The translations under genes and the position numbers were made by a program. A DNA stretch of 64,000 bases from Bradyrhizobium sp. 186 (GTDB taxonomy: Bacteria > Pseudomonadota > Alphaproteobacteria > Rhizobiales > Xanthobacteraceae). Location: assembly GCF_023101685.1 (NCBI RefSeq), contig NZ_CP082164.1, positions 6,076,001 through 6,140,000 of the forward strand, in the 5' to 3' direction. Below are positions 34,997-42,756 of this stretch, piece by piece (the first letter of the stretch is position 1; each line of letters begins with the position of its first letter). The notes beneath the pieces were generated by a model. It saw nothing but the letters and a program-made list of their open reading frames with translations. It searched no databases and was not told the DNA's origin.

Positions 34997-35795
34997 GTGA
35001 GCGGCCGTAGGCGTCCCCGCCTCCGCGACGGAAGGCCAAGAACGTTAGCTGAGGGGCTCCAGTCAGCCTCGAAATCGCGGGGGCCGCATTCTCGAAACAG
35101 AAGCGTGGGCTGTCCTCCGGTCCCGGTTGGTAGCGCGGAGCGCTACCAACCGCCGCTACAAGGATTCCTCGTTCTGACCAGCAGTTCCACGAAAGCGCGA
35201 TGATGGGTGTGACGCCCGCGCCATTACATTTCCGCCCACGGTCGTAAAAATATCAAACGACAATTTCACTGCGAGAAGCTTCTCTGGATGTTCTGTCGAA
35301 TGCAGACGTCCACCCCTTCCCTGTGGAACCCTGTAGGGTCAATCGGCGTGGCGAACTCGAGATTGACAGGCCGCGACTCAAGGCCGTCGCATGCGAGTGC
35401 TACAAGGTCATGAGCCGCAGGATCGACCGGATTTTTTCGCAGGAAAGCCGCGCGGCTTCTTCACGCCCCGCCGGCGCGAAACGACCGCCGGGCGCCGGAT
35501 CCCGCGTTCGCCAAGACGGTCTCGTAGAGCCAAACCTCTCTGCCAAACCACTCGTGCGTCGCCGCACAAATCCGGCAATGGGTGCGCGAGAAGGACACAG
35601 CTCTGCAGCGAAACCGTTCGCCACCCGCCTCGATGCCCGCCGGAATGGCGCTTCCTCCGGGCACCTGGTCCTGATCTCCTCCAGCTTGGCGCCGCTTGCA
35701 GCAAGGACGGGCCGCCATCGGCTGGACCGCGCCTCTTCTTGCGGAGACGCTCGTGGAGCCGATCCGCGCGGCTGGTGGCTTCGATGTCAGACAGC
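34997..35795. other. 799-base gap with one hairpin and a possible Cys-rich fragment
   Basis: No gene is supported. A perfect 12-bp hairpin, CGGTTGGTAGCG/CGCTACCAACCG (35124-35152), lies 128 bases after the oxidoreductase stop and may mark the transcript end, though no T-run follows. On the minus strand a frame at 35461-35718 reads a short Cys/His motif (HCRICAATHEWFGREVWL) that could be a zinc-ribbon remnant. Confidence 0.5.
35124..35152. terminator. GC-rich hairpin downstream of the SAF oxidoreductase
   Basis: Twelve perfect base pairs with a CGGAG loop, but no T-tract. It could stabilise the mRNA end or be a short palindromic repeat rather than a rho-independent terminator. Confidence 0.4.
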
Positions 35796-36278
35796 CTATG
35801 CGAGGCCCCGGTTGAAACTCTTCTTAATCGGCGCGGCCGTTTCGGTCGCGACCCTCTGGACGAGCTCCCAAAGCTCCCGGTTCTGGGCGGAGGCGGCTTC
35901 GAACGACTTTCGGCTCTGGGCGGTCGACAGATTCACGAAATCGATTAGCGACCTGGTGTCCGCGAGCCGGGACAGGAATTCGAGGGTGGCGCTGGTATTG
36001 ATGTTGGAGATCTCGATGACCTTCGCACCGTAGTCAGCGGCGCCCTTGGCGTTCATCGAACAGGCTTCGCGGAGAACGTCGCTGATCTCCTCGGAGGCTG
36101 CCTTTAACTTCTCGAAACCCTCCTTGGTCCGTGCGGTGCCCTGCTCGGAAAAACCGCCGAACAAGCCCTGGATGTTGAAAAAGGGTATGTCGAACTTGAG
36201 CTTTGCAGTTCCATTTGCCGTCTCATTCAGCGGATCGGCGTTCGTCTCGACTTTCACATTGGCATCATTCACGAGCAT
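35796..36278 (-). CDS. phasin family protein (second copy)
   Basis: A 160-residue helical protein with the phasin core KAASEEISDVLREACSMNAKGAADYGAKVIEISNINTSATLEFLSRLADTRSLIDFVNLSTAQSRKSFEAASAQNRELWELVQRVATETAAPIKKSF. It is longer and diverged from the phasin at 2389. It has a short N-terminal tail with FDIPFFNIQGLFGGFSEQG. It probably coats PHB granules or serves as a granule-related accessory. No close operator copy of the 2818 type was seen upstream. The ATG follows GGATGA, a modest ribosome site. Confidence 0.88.
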   Translation of the reverse strand: MLVNDANVKVETNADPLNETANGTAKLKFDIPFFNIQGLFGGFSEQGTARTKEGFEKLKAASEEISDVLREACSMNAKGAADYGAKVIEISNINTSATLEFLSRLADTRSLIDFVNLSTAQSRKSFEAASAQNRELWELVQRVATETAAPIKKSFNRGLA

Positions 36279-36421
36279 TCATCCTTTCAAGCGAAACCAG
36301 ATAATGGATTGAAGACTCCCCCGACCGCTCCCGGCACGTGCTGCACCAGGAAACCAGTGCCCCTATTCTCGGCATGGTGGGATGCTACTGCGGATCAACC
36401 GCTCCCCCCGGCCGAAGCCAA

Positions 36422-36712
36422 CTATGATCGATTAAAGTCCAGCCATCCGTTCGGACACTCGTTGAAATAATTCGATGTGTTGCCACCAGGTGGCGCGGAC
36501 ACGAGCTTTGCGTCTGTGAAGTTGCAACGACCGCTCACTTGCCCTCTGAGCTCGCTCGCTTTCCGAAGATAACCCGGCTTGCGCGAGTCGCGCTTCTCTT
36601 CTCGACCTACTCGGTCCCTGAGACTCTCAAGTTCTGCGAGTTGGGAAACAAGCGCTTCGAGGCGCTGGCGAAGAACAGCAGCAGGATTGTCCGCTCGAGC
36701 GCGGATGCTCAT
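36422..36712 (-). CDS. hypothetical small coiled-coil protein
   Basis: A 96-residue frame. Residues 12-45 (AVLRQRLEALVSQLAELESLRDRVGREEKR) form a coiled-coil. The rest (RKPGYLRKASELRGQ... to DFNRS) is unremarkable and may have drifted. A second short frame with the same pattern, LRQ..EALI.QF.ELQNLRSRV, starts at 39563, which supports a real gene family. Function unknown; no adjacent operon partner. Confidence 0.5.
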   Translation of the reverse strand: MSIRARADNPAAVLRQRLEALVSQLAELESLRDRVGREEKRDSRKPGYLRKASELRGQVSGRCNFTDAKLVSAPPGGNTSNYFNECPNGWLDFNRS

Positions 36713-37060
36713 GGCAGATCTCCTAATCGATATGTCCGGGAGAATTCACCCAGTCTCGATAGCCGGGAAAAATATGCAATCGCTACGGACAAACGCGCAC
36801 TAACATTTGGCATGCTGCGTCGCCAATAACGACGCGGCAGCGCGTTAAGAAAGAGCCAGGGTGCCCAGGCGCGCGGCACGCGCCCTTTCGGGCCAGGCTG
36901 TTCAGCATGCGACAACGGCGGGACGAGTCATGGTTTTGGGACAATCAACCGGGCCTCCAGCTCTGGTCAACTCGCGCGAATTGCCGCCGCAGCATCCGGC
37001 GTGCCTAGCCGCCTACTGGGCACAGCGCGCGCTGATGCAATGCGCCGTGAGAAGGATGCG
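36713..37060. other. 348-base gap, nothing recognised
   Basis: No gene, repeat or terminator is supported here. The only frame of note (36861-37064, plus) is short, arginine-rich and lacks a recognisable product. Confidence 0.5.
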
Positions 37061-37558
37061 CTAATGCGCAGATCCGGTTGCGCTCGTAACTTGAGTGGTG
37101 GGTCGCTCGCAATCGGGCTTGCGCTTCCGCTCATCGTCGTCTTCATCTGCACAATCGACGCCTCCAGATGCAATTGGACTTTCAGAGCTCCCGCCGGTCG
37201 CAAAAGGCCCTTTACCGCCGCCCCCCCCTCCACCACCGGATCCGCCACCGCCGGACGTCCCTCCAGCACCAGATGACCCACCACGGCGACCGCCAGATGC
37301 TCCACCACCTCCGGGGGATCCGCTACCAGAGCCAGAGGTCCCCGACGCTGCCGCGGACGAGCGATCGTTGTCGAAGAATGACTGGCCCCTGTCGTCGCCA
37401 GGCGTTGCTCCGTTCAGTCCGCCCGAACGCGCAATGGCTGTCGAGGTCAGGGAGGTCGACAGAAGCAGGGTCATGACGGGGGGCGTCACGGCCGCGAATC
37501 TTCCGCAGGTTTTTAAGAATGCCCGCCGGTCGTCATCTTCATTGCCGTCCCGGGTCAC
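37061..37558 (-). CDS. Tat-signal, glycine-rich secreted protein
   Basis: A 165-residue protein from a GTG at 37556-37558 (MTRDGNEDDDRR), supported by GGAGAG eight bases upstream; the frame is open to 37594. The N-terminal 45 residues form a Tat signal: DDRRAFLKTCG, then FAAVTPPVMTLLLSTSLTSTAIA and an AxA-type cleavage region. The rest is low-complexity: Gly/Ser-rich (SGGGGSGGGGGGGG) with an acidic DEDDDERKRKPDCE tail. A paralogue with the same signal sits at 40278-40499. Mature function is unknown; the Gly-rich tail suggests a disordered surface or matrix component. AT-rich DNA lies upstream. Confidence 0.65.
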   Translation of the reverse strand: MTRDGNEDDDRRAFLKTCGRFAAVTPPVMTLLLSTSLTSTAIARSGGLNGATPGDDRGQSFFDNDRSSAAASGTSGSGSGSPGGGGASGGRRGGSSGAGGTSGGGGSGGGGGGGGKGPFATGGSSESPIASGGVDCADEDDDERKRKPDCERPTTQVTSATGSAH

Positions 37559-37570
37559 GATGCGCTCTCC

Positions 37571-37611
37571 ACGATTTAAATATTTATTTATCACTATTAT
37601 ATATTAAATCC
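37571..37611. promoter_or_regulatory. AT-rich promoter island upstream of the Tat glycine-rich gene
   Basis: The stretch has ATTTAAATATTTATTTATCA and ATATATTAAATC in an otherwise GC-rich region. It lies just upstream of the leftward gene start at 37558, so it can carry its promoter and attract AT-binding silencers. Confidence 0.45.
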
Positions 37612-37815
37612 ACCCTCAACCAAGACTTTTGTTTAAATGACGGGAGTTATTTAGCGTGCGCCGGCCGGGCAGCTCGCCGCCATTTTCCACGCCCGTCGAA
37701 ATTCCTGGGGTATCTGCGGCGCAGAGGCTCGAATCTCGACTTGCACTTCAGTATTTAATATAGTTATTTCTGATTTATCATTGAAGGCAACCCGCGACTG
37801 CAACGGATCATTGCC

Positions 37816-38091
37816 ATGCCACTGCAATTTCATCGGCCCGTCGAGGACATGGAGATATGGAGCGCGAGCAGCGATGGCTTCTCGTTTGTGATCAGCTTCG
37901 GGAGCCCCACCGGTCCGGGCTTTCACGGACGTTCCGGCTATTTGGCGAGTTGGCGACCGCTCTACGAGAACAATGGTGCGATCAAGATCACCGGCTCGCC
38001 CTTCCGAACGTTGGCCGAGGCCGAAGGGGCCTGCGGCAACATGGTTGAGCATCTGGCCGCGGTAACCGACCCTCGCCGCTCGGAGGTGTAG
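37816..38091 (+). CDS. small conserved hypothetical protein
   Basis: A 91-residue soluble protein, MPLQFHRPVEDMEIWSASSDGFSFVISFGSPTGPGFHGRSGYL..., with alternating beta-strand pattern and an acidic C-terminal helix (TLAEAEGACGNMVEHLAAV). I recall it as a small rhizobial family without a name. The AT-rich DNA at 37750-37790 (GTATTTAATATAG) precedes it. It converges on the response regulator gene. Confidence 0.65.
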   Translation: MPLQFHRPVEDMEIWSASSDGFSFVISFGSPTGPGFHGRSGYLASWRPLYENNGAIKITGSPFRTLAEAEGACGNMVEHLAAVTDPRRSEV

Positions 38092-38133
38092 CGAGGTTAA
38101 CGGCAACAATATCCAATCAAGTGGGATTTGCAG

Positions 38134-38880
38134 CTAACGCGTACGTTCCGGAAGGACGCTGTTGCGCTTGACGTCCTCGTCATTTCGAACTGCCGGATCC
38201 CGTTGTAGCAGGCCGGAGGGGTCGAGTTCACGTGGCGCTGCACGCTGCTCGTTTTGCGAAATCGCCAATGCCGCGAGAACTGTACGATTGCTGATATCCA
38301 GCTTCTGGAAGATGTGATGAAGGTGGACTTTGATCGTACCGTCGGAAATGTTCAGGCGACGCCCGATCTCCTTGTTGGACAGCCCCTCCGATACGAGGCG
38401 CATGATCTGCCGCTCCCGGTCCGTCAGTTGTGTCAGGGACTTCTCCTCACCTGCGCGAGGCTCCTCACTGACCTCCCCACCAGTGCTCGGCGAGCGCGAT
38501 GCCAGTCCTTGGCTCTGTGCAACCTTCCGCAGGGTCGCGACCAGCATCTCCGGCTTCGCATCCTTGGTGAGGACCACGCAGGCGCCGTCCGCGGCCTGCC
38601 TTTGCAACTCGCGATCGACGGCCTTACCGGCGAAGAAAATGACCAGGGTGCCCAGGCCCGCGGTGTTTGCGAGAGCAAGGAGGTCCGGTCGGCTGATGTC
38701 GGGCATTGCAATATCGACGAGCGCAATGTCCGGCACAAGAAGTCGGATTGCCTCAATGCAGCTTGCAGCATCGCCGCAGGAGCCCACGATCGTAAAATCG
38801 TGCTGCGTCGCAAGGACGCTGCTGATCCCCTGCAAAACGATCGGATGCCGATCCGCGATGACAATTCTGATGCGGCGCAT
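38134..38880 (-). CDS. NarL/FixJ-type response regulator with LuxR HTH
   Basis: A 248-residue protein from the ATG at 38878-38880 (MRRIRIVIADRHPIVLQGI); the frame opens a little earlier. The receiver domain (1-115) has the acidic pocket IADRHP, the phosphoacceptor-type D in ALVDIAMPD, and the switch lysine in VLTKDAKPEML. The C-terminal LuxR HTH (~155-215) reads LTDRERQIMRLVSEGLSNKEIGRRLNISDGTIKVHLHHIFQKLDISNRTVLAAL. No histidine kinase is adjacent, so it is an orphan regulator. It may control this accessory region; targets unknown. Confidence 0.92.
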   Translation of the reverse strand: MRRIRIVIADRHPIVLQGISSVLATQHDFTIVGSCGDAASCIEAIRLLVPDIALVDIAMPDISRPDLLALANTAGLGTLVIFFAGKAVDRELQRQAADGACVVLTKDAKPEMLVATLRKVAQSQGLASRSPSTGGEVSEEPRAGEEKSLTQLTDRERQIMRLVSEGLSNKEIGRRLNISDGTIKVHLHHIFQKLDISNRTVLAALAISQNEQRAAPRELDPSGLLQRDPAVRNDEDVKRNSVLPERTR

Positions 38881-39048
38881 GCTTCCCTTGCCTATTGCTA
38901 ACAACCCCCCGTGCGGCAGTTTAATCCAACGTTCTCTCTAGAGACGCGCGCGGGAGGCATAACGAATCCGTTCTGCCAAAACGTCGCACCGCCAAGTCCG
39001 CCACGGCACGTATCGGCAACGCTTGATGGCTGCGTCACCGTAACTCGC

Positions 39049-39210
39049 TTAGAGAATGCGTGCAGCACCGTAAGAATGCGGAGTTCCAAGGAAAATCCGA
39101 AACGCCAATTCATCGACGAAACAGCGATTCTTCAGCAATTCTGGATAGATTCGATCTATAAATTCTTTCACAGATTGTATTGGTGCAGTGATCGGCTGCT
39201 TTGTTAGCAT
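39049..39210 (-). CDS. candidate 53-residue protein with a good ribosome site
   Basis: From an ATG at 39208-39210, with GAGGAG seven bases upstream, a 53-residue frame reads MLTKQPITAPIQSVKEFIDRIYPELLKNRCFVDELAFRIFLGTPHSYGAARIL. It is amphipathic (SVKEFIDRIYPELL) and not Arg-rich, unlike chance frames in GC-rich DNA. No family is recognised. The region is AT-rich, so a chance frame cannot be excluded. Confidence 0.4.
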   Translation of the reverse strand: MLTKQPITAPIQSVKEFIDRIYPELLKNRCFVDELAFRIFLGTPHSYGAARIL

Positions 39211-39562
39211 GGCTAACTCCTCACCGGCCACTTATTACAAACGATATATAGGGACATTCACGATTCAAATCTAACATTCAACAAAGTTTCACCGGAGCGA
39301 GGCAACCTGAAAAGCCTCGACCCAGAGCAGAGGAGGCGCAAAAAAGTAATACTATTCATCAAGACCAAGACGAGGACTGGTCACCAGGGCATGAGGGCAC
39401 CGAATTTTTCCCAGCCACATGATCTGACATCTCGAACGATAACTGTTCTGCTTCAGTAATAGCACCGATGAAAACCTGGTCCGCAAAGTTGGGCGGCATT
39501 TTTGTTAACCCAGCAACCTCAATGCGCATCACGGTCATCGTTGATAATGAGTAGGTGGTCAC
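39211..39562. other. AT-rich 352-base gap, no gene assigned
   Basis: The DNA is markedly AT-rich (e.g. around 39,235-39,360). A 78-codon minus-strand frame at 39359-39595 reads MRIEVAGLTKMPPNFADQVFIGAITEAEQ but has no recognised family; it could be a small gene. Promoters for flanking genes may lie here. Confidence 0.4.
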
Positions 39563-39748
39563 ATGTATTCTTCGATTGTTTTGCGTCAAACGCATGAGGC
39601 TCTAATCGTTCAATTCACCGAATTGCAGAATTTACGTAGTCGCGTGTTGATGGCCGAGCAGAGATTGCTTGGCCCAATGCGAAGAGTCCAGCGGCGGAGA
39701 GCGGCTGGGAGGCGACCGCTCGGTCGGAGGCACGGAGCCGGCCGGTAG
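39563..39748 (+). CDS. small coiled-coil protein, possibly truncated
   Basis: A 61-residue frame, MYSSIVLRQTHEALIVQFTELQNLRSRVLMAEQRLL..., matching in pattern the coiled-coil of the gene at 36422. After residue 38 it turns Arg/Gly-rich (RRVQRRRAAGRRPLGRRHGAGR), as a frame-shifted or eroded C-terminus would. Real function unknown. It may be a decayed paralogue. Confidence 0.4.
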   Translation: MYSSIVLRQTHEALIVQFTELQNLRSRVLMAEQRLLGPMRRVQRRRAAGRRPLGRRHGAGR

Positions 39749-39870
39749 CACCAAGAGCGCCGCGTTGCACACTGGCGGCCTACGCGCGAGCCGATGGTGC
39801 TTGCCCGACCCGGGCTCGACCTGATAATCCCCCCTTCTATTTCAAATCGGAAGTAGTGGGGACGGCTTCC

Positions 39871-40212
39871 ATGGAGAAGGACGACTGGGCATCGGGGACC
39901 ACAGCCGAGCTGTGGCGGCTTTACGATGAGGTAACGACTGTTCTTAGTCGGAGAATGACCGCGGAAAAAGCCAAGCTCGAAGAGCGGCTTCGCAGGATAG
40001 ACGGCACTGCCGGCGTCCAGAACGAGGAACGTGCGCGCCGCCCCTACCCGCCTGTGCTGCCGAAGTATCAGAACCCGAAAGACCCATCCGAAACCTGGTC
40101 CGGTCGCGGTAAGCAGCCCCGATGGCTGAAAGCGCAGCTTCGGGCCGGCAAGAAGCTGAACGATCTACTGATCAACCGCTCATCCGGGCAAAGGCGCCGC
40201 CGGACCGGATGA
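39871..40212 (+). CDS. H-NS family DNA-binding protein
   Basis: A 113-residue protein from ATG 39871, with GGGGA upstream; a GTG at 39856 is an alternative. An N-terminal coiled-coil (~12-45: LWRLYDEVTTVLSRRMTAEKAKLEERL) supports oligomerisation. The C-terminal DNA-binding segment YPPVLPKYQNPKDPSETWSGRGKQPRWLKAQL is the H-NS/HvrA signature, with the GRGKQPRW core that inserts into the minor groove. It is a xenogeneic-silencer-type nucleoid protein. Several AT-rich islands lie in the surrounding 30 kb, the kind of DNA that it binds, so it may silence this region. Confidence 0.88.
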   Translation: MEKDDWASGTTAELWRLYDEVTTVLSRRMTAEKAKLEERLRRIDGTAGVQNEERARRPYPPVLPKYQNPKDPSETWSGRGKQPRWLKAQLRAGKKLNDLLINRSSGQRRRRTG

Positions 40213-40277
40213 GCCCCGGCCGTCGCCACGACGGCGTTCACACCGCAATGGCGCGCCTGTCCGTTTGACCGCAACCT

Positions 40278-40499
40278 TTAGCGATCGCGATCTTCTTTAC
40301 CGTTAGGACTGCCGTCACCGCCGCCATTGCCGAAGCCATTGTTGCCATGCACAATATTACCGCCTGAACTGGCTATGGCGGATGAAGTCAGTGAGGTGGA
40401 CAGCAACAGCGTCATAGCTGGAGGGGTAACGGCGGCAAATTTTCCGCAGCTCTTCAAGAACTCACGACGATCTTCGCCGTCGGTATCAAGGTGGGTCAT
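40278..40499 (-). CDS. Tat-signal, glycine-rich small protein (paralogue of 37061-37558)
   Basis: A 73-residue protein from the ATG at 40497-40499 (MTHLDTDGEDRR). Residues 9-42 form a Tat signal (EDRREFLKSCG, then FAAVTPPAMTLLLSTSLTSSAIA) nearly identical to that of the gene 3 kb away. The mature tail is only ~30 residues, Gly/Asn-rich (GNNGFGNGGGDG) with a charged end KEDRDR. The start is backed by AGGATG upstream. Function unknown. Signal conservation with divergent tails suggests an export leader shared by different cargo peptides. Confidence 0.7.
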   Translation of the reverse strand: MTHLDTDGEDRREFLKSCGKFAAVTPPAMTLLLSTSLTSSAIASSGGNIVHGNNGFGNGGGDGSPNGKEDRDR

Positions 40500-40968
40500 C
40501 GGGATCATCCTACAACAATCCAGCCTATCTTCAAAAATAAACCAAAATAGTCGCAGCACAACTGAAATATATGTTAATTTAACAATTTAATTTCTCGAAC
40601 CCTCGATCACAGTGTGTATCGGACCCGCAAAGCGACAGATTGAAGAACATTCCTACCCCAGGACGCACACGTCGAGCCAGATCCGCCGAGGTCGACCGCC
40701 ATGCGCGGCGACTCGAGGCGCTTAAGCACCTCCGGCCTCGCCCTACGCCTTCTCGGACATAGAGGGCGCGTGATCCCAGTTACGATGCCCCATATTTTTG
40801 ACATTTATTCCAATCCGATCAATTATCCATTTTAACTAGACTGTTTAAGTTGGGATTATCTTCGCTCATAACCCTATTCAGCGCACGACGAGCTCAGGCC
40901 AGCTCGATTACATATGCCGCACACAAAAGCACCGCGAATTCTCAAGCCCCGAACACGAAAGGCAGTTT
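40500..40968. other. 469-base gap with AT-rich patches
   Basis: AT-rich stretches lie at 40,561-40,595 (ATATGTTAATTTAACAATTTAA), just upstream of the Tat gene start, and at 40,800-40,860. I see no convincing gene; a 65-codon frame at 40607-40804 (minus) is unremarkable. Confidence 0.5.
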
Positions 40969-42048
40969 ATGACCGGAACCGAGGCCGGAGCAGCATTCAG
41001 GCACCTGCGACCAGGATTCTCACTGCCGCGTCTGCGAGCCCTGATGAGCCGTGCCGTTACGGAAACTCGCTTAGACCTTTCGGGACTAACAGTTCTCACC
41101 GAAGCTGCGACCGGCGCGTATGCCGTGACGGCCGTCCTCGCAGCGATGGCCGGAGGCAAGCGCGTCTATGCCTTCACGAGACCTACGCGGCACGGCACAC
41201 CAGCTGACGCCAGGCAACAGACTCTGGAGCTTGCAGATTCGGCCGGCGTGGCCGATCGCATCGAAGTCTTGGAGCAGATCACCCCGGATATCCTCCATCA
41301 AACGGATATTGTAACCAACAGCGGCCATCTTCGGCCTCTTACCGCTGCGCTCATTGATAAGCTACCAAGGGAGGCCGTCATTGCCTTGATGTTTGAGGCT
41401 TGGGAATTTCGCCCCGAGGACCTCGACATGGAAGCATGCTTACGGCGCGGAATTCCGATTGTCGGCGTGAACGAACGCCACCCGTCAGTCGATGTCTTCT
41501 CGTTTCTCGGTCCGCTGTGCGTGAAGCAACTCCACGATTGCGGTTTATCCGCTTACAAGAACCGCATTGCTGTGCTGTGTGACAACGACTTTGTTGGCCC
41601 GCTCCGCGCCGGTCTCGCGAGCTCTGGAGCGAGCGTGGACACGTTTGACAACGTCCAGGCTGTGTATCGCGACGAGTGGGACGCAATCATCGTCGCGCTG
41701 CGACCGGCGGCTGAGCCTCGTATCGGTTCGCCGGAAGCAATACACCTCGCGGCTTGCGCGCCCCCCGGTGCCATTGTCGTGCAGTTTTGGGGCGACATGG
41801 ACCGGACCGTATTGTCAGCAAATGGATTGGGCGTTTGGCCAACAGCGCCTCCGGGATTGGGGCACATGGGCATTCTCCTGTCGGAGATTGGCCCTGAACC
41901 GGTCGTGAGACTGCAGGCAGGCGGCCTCCGCGCGGCTGAGTGCGTTCGGCGCAGCAGAACTGTTTCGACTGACGGATTCGCGCAGATTGTTACTGAGACC
42001 ACCCCGACCGAGCTTCCGCCAATTCACACTAGGTCCTCGCCTCGATAA
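40969..42048 (+). CDS. unrecognised Rossmann-like protein in the FkbH cluster
   Basis: A 359-residue protein. Two Rossmann-like halves seem present: LDLSGLTVLTEAATGAYAVTAVLAAMAGGKRVYAFTR, then DIVTNSGHLRPLTAALIDKLP, and later KNRIAVLCDNDFVGPLRAGLASSGASVDTFDN followed by WDAIIVALRPAAEP. The layout recalls NAD-binding dehydrogenases such as S-adenosylhomocysteine hydrolase-like folds, but I cannot assign a family. Its last 20 bases overlap the convergent VOC gene. It may supply an oxidation step for a glyceryl unit loaded by FkbH, by analogy with methoxymalonyl-ACP pathways; that is inference. Confidence 0.65.
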   Translation: MTGTEAGAAFRHLRPGFSLPRLRALMSRAVTETRLDLSGLTVLTEAATGAYAVTAVLAAMAGGKRVYAFTRPTRHGTPADARQQTLELADSAGVADRIEVLEQITPDILHQTDIVTNSGHLRPLTAALIDKLPREAVIALMFEAWEFRPEDLDMEACLRRGIPIVGVNERHPSVDVFSFLGPLCVKQLHDCGLSAYKNRIAVLCDNDFVGPLRAGLASSGASVDTFDNVQAVYRDEWDAIIVALRPAAEPRIGSPEAIHLAACAPPGAIVVQFWGDMDRTVLSANGLGVWPTAPPGLGHMGILLSEIGPEPVVRLQAGGLRAAECVRRSRTVSTDGFAQIVTETTPTELPPIHTRSSPR

Positions 42049-42427
42049 GCTCGATGAGCGTGCGCGTCCCGGAGGCTAGAAACACGATACGACGCATGTC
42101 GAACGCGACTGCAGGCGCAGGTGACGATACGGGAAGATACTGCCGCGCCCTGAAGTAAGCGATTGCATCGTCGAGTTGGCTCACTTCGTAAGCAAGATGA
42201 TAAAATTTGCTGCCGCGCTTCAAAATACCCTCCACTGGCGATTGTGCGCCAGCCGGCTCGATCAATTCCAGGCGGGGACCGCCGCCTGACACGAACTGAA
42301 TCCGAACCTGCTGGATCGGATCCTCAAATATAGGTCCTTCGGGCCGGTAGCCAGCTATCGCGAGTTCCGGTAGCTCAACCGCAATCTGTCGGCACGCCAT
42401 TCCCAAATGATGAAAATGCAAATCCAT
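42029..42427 (-). CDS. VOC (glyoxalase-like) family protein
   Basis: A 132-residue protein, MDLHFHHLGMACRQ, with the VOC beta-alpha-beta modules: HHLGMAC (metal His at the start), the central RLELIEPAG (acidic ligand), KFYHLAYEVSQLDDAIAYF (second His) and RTLIELIE at the end. This arrangement is that of the methylmalonyl-CoA epimerase-like Glyoxalase_4 subgroup. Substrate unknown. Its ribosome-binding site and start codon are duplicated in tandem upstream (19-bp repeat at 42424-42461). It converges on the Rossmann-like gene, overlapping by 20 bases. Confidence 0.85.
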   Translation of the reverse strand: MDLHFHHLGMACRQIAVELPELAIAGYRPEGPIFEDPIQQVRIQFVSGGGPRLELIEPAGAQSPVEGILKRGSKFYHLAYEVSQLDDAIAYFRARQYLPVSSPAPAVAFDMRRIVFLASGTRTLIELIEART

Positions 42428-42461
42428 CTGCTATTCCTCCGTCCATCTGCTACTCCTCCTT
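42424..42461 (-). repeat. 19-bp tandem duplication of a translation initiation region
   Basis: Two adjacent copies of CCATCTGCTATTCCTCCGT-like sequence (42424-42442 and 42443-42461), each giving GGAGGA..AGCAGATGG on the minus strand. Thus the VOC gene has two Shine-Dalgarno/ATG units in tandem; the upstream ATG is out of frame by one base. Confidence 0.7.
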
Positions 42462-42756
42462 CCGTTGCGAGCTCAATAGCCACGCGTGCGTCGGGCCGGC
42501 GGATTGCTAGGCAAGAAAGAAGCCCTCGGCAGGAGCTAGAAATACCAGAGCTGTCGAGGTCTTTGCGACCACTCGCATTAAACAACACGAATTTCTGTCG
42601 GGCGCCCTCGCAGATAACAAGAAGCAAAGGGTCGGCGATCAACGCCCGGCCAATGAGGTGCTCCTGGACAGACAACAGGCTCCATCTTGTGAATCCGTCG
42701 CCTCCAGAAGCGCCGATACACTGCTCCCGCTAGTCTGGCGGAGTTGGTCGCGGCAG
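42428..42756. other. 329-base gap between VOC and GNAT genes
   Basis: Apart from the duplicated initiation site (42424-42461), I see no gene or repeat. The short frame at 42407-42733 (plus) is chance-like. Confidence 0.45.

Noticed and set aside
40607..40804. 65-codon minus frame in the gap before the Rossmann-like gene
   Set aside because: No recognisable motif, no good ribosome site, Arg-rich middle; treated as chance.
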